From Elusimicrobiota bacterium (GTDB lineage Bacteria > Elusimicrobiota > Elusimicrobia > Elusimicrobiales > UBA9959): a stretch of 5,878 bases of DNA. A model generated the notes under the pieces. The model was not told the DNA's origin. It did not search any database and was given only the letters and a program-made list of their open reading frames with translations. The stretch spans positions 1-5,878 of the forward strand of contig DAOWCC010000150.1 of the NCBI GenBank assembly GCA_030639665.1, written 5' to 3'. How positions within the stretch are numbered: the first letter of the stretch is position 1; every line of letters starts with the position of its first letter. The position numbers were made by a program, and so were the translations under genes. Shown one piece after another: positions 5,698 through 5,878 of the stretch.

Positions 5698-5818
5698 CCC
5701 TTGTATGTTATATTTTAATACATAAGTATAATAAATATAGTTAAGTTGTAGGATGTGGCAGCTCGTTTCCCCCTTGGTTTTTAAAACCGTAGTAAAGCAC
5801 GGAGCGCCACATCCCTTA
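5698..5818 (-). repeat. Right arm of the ~120-bp inverted palindromic repeat
   Basis: Reverse-complement counterpart of 1-118. Its own hairpin pairs GGATGTGGC, a bulged A, and GCTC (5751-5764) with GAGC and GCCACATCC (5802-5814). The loop holds a further dyad, GGTTTTTAAAACC (5776-5788), that is missing or decayed in the left arm. The AT-rich tail again faces the operon. A perfect TATAAT (5727-5732, plus strand) lies in the tail pointing away from the cluster, without a convincing -35. Confidence 0.85.
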
Positions 5819-5826
5819 TTCTCATA

Positions 5827-5876
5827 ATCCGAATTGTTGCAAGGCGCTTTAAAGCCCGAATTTCACAAGGTCGGAT
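5827..5876. repeat. Weak dyad at the right edge
   Basis: ATCCGA (5827-5832) is the complement of TCGGAT (5871-5876), and a GCTTTAAAGC palindrome (5846-5855) sits between them. It could be a separate small palindromic repeat or part of something continuing past the window. No reading frame is evident in this stretch. Confidence 0.3.
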
Positions 5877-5878
5877 AA

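Overview
This 5.9-kb window holds one minus-strand operon-like cluster of four genes, bracketed by repeat-rich, gene-free DNA. In transcription order the genes are: a single-domain response regulator (5419-4970), a TonB-dependent outer-membrane receptor (4921-2690, interrupted by one in-frame TAG), a YfiR/DUF4154 periplasmic protein (2628-1984), and a membrane histidine kinase with a CHASE8-like sensor and a HAMP domain (1987-485). Spacings are 48 bp, 61 bp and a 4-bp ATGA overlap. I see no terminator between the genes. A candidate terminator lies just beyond the kinase (429-458), and a good sigma70-like promoter lies about 215 bp ahead of the response regulator (5644-5671).

The organism must have an outer membrane, since it carries a TonB-dependent receptor with a signal peptide, a plug domain and a C-terminal Phe barrel end. 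Base composition looks moderately AT-rich. The flanks contain ACAGGATNAACAGGAT units, GCAGAG/GCGGAG units and CCCCCTTT/AAAGGGGG hairpins. I associate these with large environmental genomes of uncultivated diderm bacteria. The sequence alone does not support a phylum.

The layout suggests one signalling chain across the envelope. The receptor sits in the outer membrane, the YfiR protein in the periplasm, the CHASE8-HAMP kinase in the inner membrane, and the CheY-like regulator in the cytoplasm. In the known YfiBNR system, YfiR holds down the CHASE8-HAMP-GGDEF diguanylate cyclase YfiN. Here the membrane partner has the same input architecture but ends in a histidine kinase, and a TonB receptor stands where the outer-membrane lipoprotein YfiB would be. 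The kinase core resembles phytochrome-type kinases, and the regulator resembles their usual Rcp1-type partner.

Three other things stand out. The receptor reading frame is intact on both sides of one amber codon at 3958-3956. The whole cluster is flanked by about 120-bp inverted copies of a palindromic repeat (1-118 and 5698-5818), with no transposase in the window. The promoter is overlaid by two overlapping inverted repeats that cannot both form at once.

Gene-free stretches are 1-484 (repeats plus the candidate terminator) and 5420-5878 (leader, promoter, inverted repeats, right repeat arm and a weak terminal dyad).
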